Below are positions 5,674 to 7,839 of a DNA stretch of 7,839 nucleotides, piece after piece; position 1 is the first letter of the stretch; the number at the start of each line of letters is the position of its first letter. The position numbers and the translations under genes are program-made. The DNA comes from an uncultured bacterium. Lineage in GTDB: Bacteria > Patescibacteriota > Patescibacteriia > UBA1558 > GWA2-36-10. The stretch is from assembly GCA_937912185.1 (NCBI GenBank), contig CALDOH010000130.1:1-7839 (forward strand), in the 5' to 3' direction. Below the pieces are notes generated by a model. It did no database searches. It was given only the letters and a program-made list of their open reading frames with translations, and was not told where the DNA came from.

Positions 5674-6454
5674 GAAAATCAAAGAATATAAGCAATTCCT
5701 CCACTCCCTAGGGCTAAAACCCACCACCGTAAAGAACTATATTTGGAATATAGAGCAATTTTTGGCTTGGCTGGGCGAAAAAACAATGAATGAAGAAAAC
5801 CTAAAAAAATATTTTGACTATTTACTCAAAAAATACCCCCGAGTAGCTACCATAAATTTACGTCTAAGCATCCTTAATAATTACCTCAAGTTTTTAAGTC
5901 AACGCTGGCACTATACCCTCTTATCCAATCAATCTGAATTACCAATAATACTAACACCAGAACAACTGCAAGAATTCTTGAATCAAACTGACAAAAACAA
6001 AACTTTAATTGGCCGTCGAGACAAAGCCCTTTTAGAATTGCTATATTCTACTGGATTAAAAGTTGGCAAAATCATAAAAATAAAAATCAATCAGGTTGAT
6101 ACCATAAAAAAACAAATTATTTTTAGCCCTAAGAACTACATTGACATCAAGGCTACAGCTTGGTTTTATCTAGAAAAATATCTAAATAAAAGAATTGACG
6201 ACAACCCTTGGCTGTTTATCAACTTTGATCGAGCCCAAAAATCAGCCGATAGTCACCTATCAGTCAGATCAGTAGAGAGAACAATCGACCGCTACGCCAA
6301 AAAACTACAACCCGTCTTGAGAATCAACCCTCAAATACTTAGAAACACCCTAGCTCACAGCTTAAAACAAGAAGGTGCTCAAAAAGAACAGATTAAAAAA
6401 GCCCTACACTTTCAAACAAAGATTGGAGCAAATAATTACCTTAAAAGAGTCTAA
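5672..6454 (+). CDS. Xer/integrase-type tyrosine recombinase with degenerate active site
   Basis: 260 residues, close to the family's 290-300, with an N-terminal SAM-like core-binding domain (about 1-85) and a C-terminal catalytic domain (about 94-260) whose LTPEQLQ and RRDKALLELLYSTGL (115-129) match XerC/XerD-like integrases. Aligned by XerD spacing (R148, K172, H244, R247, H270, Y279), the positions here are K130, K154, Q221, R224, F247 and Y256. The nucleophile Tyr, the second Arg and the Lys remain; the first Arg and both His are replaced, and box II reads PQILRN rather than PHxLRH. Strand exchange is probably impaired, while DNA binding may persist. The frame is open across the whole domain, so it is not an obvious pseudogene. 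The start is GTG; an upstream in-frame stop at 5657 leaves little choice, and the only Shine-Dalgarno-like AGG abuts it. Confidence 0.85.
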   Translation: MKIKEYKQFLHSLGLKPTTVKNYIWNIEQFLAWLGEKTMNEENLKKYFDYLLKKYPRVATINLRLSILNNYLKFLSQRWHYTLLSNQSELPIILTPEQLQEFLNQTDKNKTLIGRRDKALLELLYSTGLKVGKIIKIKINQVDTIKKQIIFSPKNYIDIKATAWFYLEKYLNKRIDDNPWLFINFDRAQKSADSHLSVRSVERTIDRYAKKLQPVLRINPQILRNTLAHSLKQEGAQKEQIKKALHFQTKIGANNYLKRV

Positions 6455-6455
6455 A

Positions 6456-6484
6456 TTGACAAGTAAATAAAACTGTCCTAACAT
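6456..6484 (+). promoter_or_regulatory. Promoter of the GC-rich small gene
   Basis: A consensus -35 TTGACA (6456-6461), a 17-bp spacer and -10 TAACAT (6479-6484). It starts one base after the recombinase stop codon. Predicted start near 6491, giving a leader of about 53 nt to the ATG at 6544. Confidence 0.65.
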
Positions 6485-6531
6485 TAGCAGACCGTTCATT
6501 TCACCCATCACTTTTGTGTTTGAGTACCTCT

Positions 6532-6537
6532 AGGAGG
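6532..6537 (+). promoter_or_regulatory. Strong Shine-Dalgarno that sets the start of the GC-rich gene
   Basis: AGGAGG lies 6 nt before the ATG at 6544. An in-frame TTG at 6514 would add ten residues but has no comparable site. This is the strongest ribosome binding site in the window, unlike most neighbours. Confidence 0.85.
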
Positions 6538-6543
6538 GAAAGC

Positions 6544-6864
6544 ATGGCCCACTACGGCAAACCCGAAGACAGACCTTTCCGAGATCGCTCTCGCATGCGC
6601 CAGCGCAAGCGCCTTTGTCGCCAGATGAAGAAGCAGGCCGCTGTCGTCGACACCCACCCCCTACCCTGGCGCTGGGACCATGGCGTGCTCTACGATGCTC
6701 AGGGTGAAGAAATCACCCGTCAGTTTGCCGATGCCAAAGGCAAAGACGGTAACCCGGAGCCCAAGCCGCGCGAGCACAAGCACACCACGCCCACGGACAG
6801 GGACGACGACCGCTTCGACTTCGATCCGCCACGCGATCGCCGTCGCATGCCCTACGGCTACTAG
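6544..6864 (+). CDS. Small GC-rich hypothetical protein, probably acquired
   Basis: 106 residues of unknown function. Residues 10-30 are strongly basic (Arg/Lys every second or third residue), so nucleic-acid binding is possible. A short compact element DTHPLPWRWDHGVLYDAQGEE (split at 36-46 and 47-56) resembles the PWxx...DAxG motif seen in many small phage-type hypothetical proteins; that resemblance is from memory and weak. Residues 66-106 are charged and Pro-rich with many Asp-Arg pairs, probably disordered, ending MPYGY. Only one Cys (C25). No signal peptide or membrane segment. By my count 79 of 106 codons end in G or C and CGC is the main Arg codon, in sharp contrast to the A/T-ending neighbours. 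It has its own promoter (6456-6484), Shine-Dalgarno and terminator (6876-6902). Foreign origin (phage or other bacterium) is the simplest reading; a chimeric assembly is the alternative. Confidence 0.75.
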   Translation: MAHYGKPEDRPFRDRSRMRQRKRLCRQMKKQAAVVDTHPLPWRWDHGVLYDAQGEEITRQFADAKGKDGNPEPKPREHKHTTPTDRDDDRFDFDPPRDRRRMPYGY

Positions 6865-6875
6865 ACCAACACAAA

Positions 6876-6902
6876 CCGTCACAAGGATGTGGCGGATTTT
6901 TT
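6876..6902 (+). terminator. Intrinsic terminator of the GC-rich gene
   Basis: CCGTCACA/TGTGGCGG form an 8-bp stem (one G-T pair) with an AGGA loop, followed by ATTTTTT. It starts 11 nt after the stop codon. The 3' arm with its T-run can also pair with AAAAAACCGCC just downstream, so the site may also block leftward transcription arriving from 6952. Confidence 0.85.
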
Positions 6903-6951
6903 ATAATCAAAAAAACCGCCCGGCATTCGCTAGACGATTTAAAACAAAATA

Positions 6952-7380
6952 CTATTTTTTCAAATTAGCTATAAAGAAGCCCTCTAAAAATCCATAGGCT
7001 TTTTCTGAATGCTCTGTACCAGAGCCCATAGGCCTTGTTTTATACAACTCTGTAGCATTAATTCCACAGCCCTCTAAGATAGCATCTCCGCCACCATGCT
7101 TGCCACCAGCAATAAAACTAGTTACGTCATAAATTTTATCATCAATGAGCAGCCAACAATCTTCGGCATTATCATGCTTAGCAATCTCTGATAAATCATA
7201 CTCTACTTGTTTAACCTCTCCTGGCTGAGAATTATCAATCTCTAGCTCCTCACCTGATACTTCACCAGGAATAATAACATCAACATTTTTTTCTTGCTCA
7301 CTATTGCCTACTTCTTTTTTAAAACAACCTCCTAGCGACAAAACCACCGCCAGTAAAAATACTGAAATGTATATCTTCAT
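6952..7380 (-). CDS. Cytochrome b5-type heme-binding lipoprotein
   Basis: 142 residues. The N-terminus is a lipoprotein signal: MKIYISVFLLAVVLSLGGC with lipobox LGGC, so C19 would be lipidated and the signal cut by LspA. An acidic linker follows (about 22-58). Residues 60-140 are a cytochrome b5 domain: YDLSEIAKHD start, WLLIDDKIYDVTSFI, first heme ligand H95 in GGKHGGGDA (the family's HPGG, with Pro replaced by Gly), second ligand H124 in EHSEKA, and a closing FLEGFFIANL. Both axial His are kept, so b-type heme binding outside the cytoplasm is likely; the electron partner is unknown. Extra Cys at 75 and 105 could form a disulfide (inference). The start ATG has no Shine-Dalgarno, only an A-rich leader. 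It begins 14 nt after the stop of the PEBP gene, with which it forms an operon. Confidence 0.88.
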   Translation of the reverse strand: MKIYISVFLLAVVLSLGGCFKKEVGNSEQEKNVDVIIPGEVSGEELEIDNSQPGEVKQVEYDLSEIAKHDNAEDCWLLIDDKIYDVTSFIAGGKHGGGDAILEGCGINATELYKTRPMGSGTEHSEKAYGFLEGFFIANLKK

Positions 7381-7394
7381 AATTTTATTTTTAA

Positions 7395-7839
7395 TTATTT
7401 ATTTTCTTTTTCATAAAGGCCAATCAACTCTGCTTTAGCTATAACGTGATCATACATAGCCTTTCTCAGCTCTTCTATACCAGCTTCAGCTGGCAAACCA
7501 ATTGCCCTATCCATAGCGTAAAGCTTAAAAAAATAACGATGCTGTCTGTCTGGTGGGCAAGGACCACCATAAGCTTTATTGCCACGAGTATTTTGACCAA
7601 TGATACCAGATGGTACTGAATTTTCTCCAATACCCCTAGTCTCTGCTGGCATATTCCAAATCAACCAATGATGCCACAGGCCATCAGCCCTTATACTCTT
7701 GGGAACATCTGGATCATCCATAATCAAAACCAAGGTCATGGTTTTATTTGATATCTCACTAAACTCTAAGGGAGGATTTATATCCTCACCTTCACAGGTA
7801 TATTTAGCTGGAATAAAGCCGTTGTGAGGAAACGCTGGA
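7395..7839 (-). CDS. YbhB/YbcL (PEBP) family protein, N-terminus outside the window
   Basis: The reading frame stays open to the right edge, so the gene is 5'-partial; the Met at 7739 is internal, because residues encoded at 7740-7838 (PAFPHNGFIPAKYTCEG, then NPPLEFSEI) match the family's N-terminal signature. Further hallmarks are DDPDVP, LWHHWLIWNMP, YGGPCPPDRQHRYFFKLYAMD (split as YGGPCPP and HRYFFKLYAMD), and the C-terminal helix ending in AELIGLYEKENK. The anion-pocket residues of phosphatidylethanolamine-binding proteins (Asp and Pro of DPDxP, His of HW, and the PxxxxHR motif) are present. Bacterial members are small globular proteins of poorly known role. Export cannot be judged without the N-terminus. 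The cytochrome b5 lipoprotein follows 14 nt downstream in the same transcript. Confidence 0.92.
   Translation of the reverse strand, partial: PAFPHNGFIPAKYTCEGEDINPPLEFSEISNKTMTLVLIMDDPDVPKSIRADGLWHHWLIWNMPAETRGIGENSVPSGIIGQNTRGNKAYGGPCPPDRQHRYFFKLYAMDRAIGLPAEAGIEELRKAMYDHVIAKAELIGLYEKENK

Noticed and set aside
6661..6910. Minus-strand and alternate plus-strand open frames across the GC-rich gene.
   Set aside because: GC-rich DNA has few stops, so these are shadows; only the 6544-6864 frame has a strong Shine-Dalgarno and a terminator placed just after its stop.
6455..6950. Integron-like reading: recombinase followed by a captured cassette.
   Set aside because: I find no attC-like folded site or matching recombination sites on both sides of the GC-rich gene, and the recombinase lacks an obvious integron-integrase insertion; only the general 'acquired gene' reading is kept.

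Overview
The window is an AT-rich bacterial chromosome segment with closely packed genes, mostly on the minus strand. Several genes have no clear Shine-Dalgarno sequence. The gene complement (DksA-like/LspA pair, uS15, PNPase, a membrane-anchored unknown, a Xer-like recombinase, a cytochrome b5 lipoprotein and a PEBP protein) and its style suggest a Candidate Phyla Radiation (Patescibacteria) genome. That placement is inference from style and gene mix. TGA does not appear as a sense codon in the genes read here.

Left block (1-585, minus): the start of lspA (signal peptidase II, running off the left edge) overlaps by one base the stop of a DksA/TraR-type zinc-finger regulator, with a good promoter just upstream (613-641). 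Next is a gene-free stretch of about 666 bases (586-1251) dense in symmetric elements. It holds a strong minus-strand promoter (1063-1091), a hairpin-plus-U terminator (655-715), two copies of a TCTACA-N-TGTAGA dyad arranged as one large inverted repeat (858-911), a perfect DnaA-box match (1183-1191) and a hairpin behind the next gene (1190-1224). Promoter and terminator together could frame an unrecognised RNA of about 400 nt.

Middle block (1252-5326, minus): rpsO, then a hairpin terminator, then pnp and, 9 nt further on, a membrane-anchored protein of unknown function. uS15 carries an unusual acidic C-terminal tail.

Right block: divergent from rpsO is a Xer/integrase-type tyrosine recombinase (plus) in which three of the six canonical catalytic positions are replaced. 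Its promoter lies in a 136-bp segment bounded by 15-bp perfect inverted repeats, and the right repeat runs into its GTG start codon. It looks like an invertible promoter or a self-binding regulatory region run by a degenerate recombinase, and is the most interesting part of the window. Behind it is a compact transcription unit with its own promoter, strong Shine-Dalgarno and terminator, encoding a 106-residue protein of sharply higher GC, probably horizontally acquired. Last, on the minus strand, are a cytochrome b5-fold lipoprotein with both heme ligands (a likely LspA substrate) and a YbhB/PEBP protein whose N-terminus lies beyond the window.
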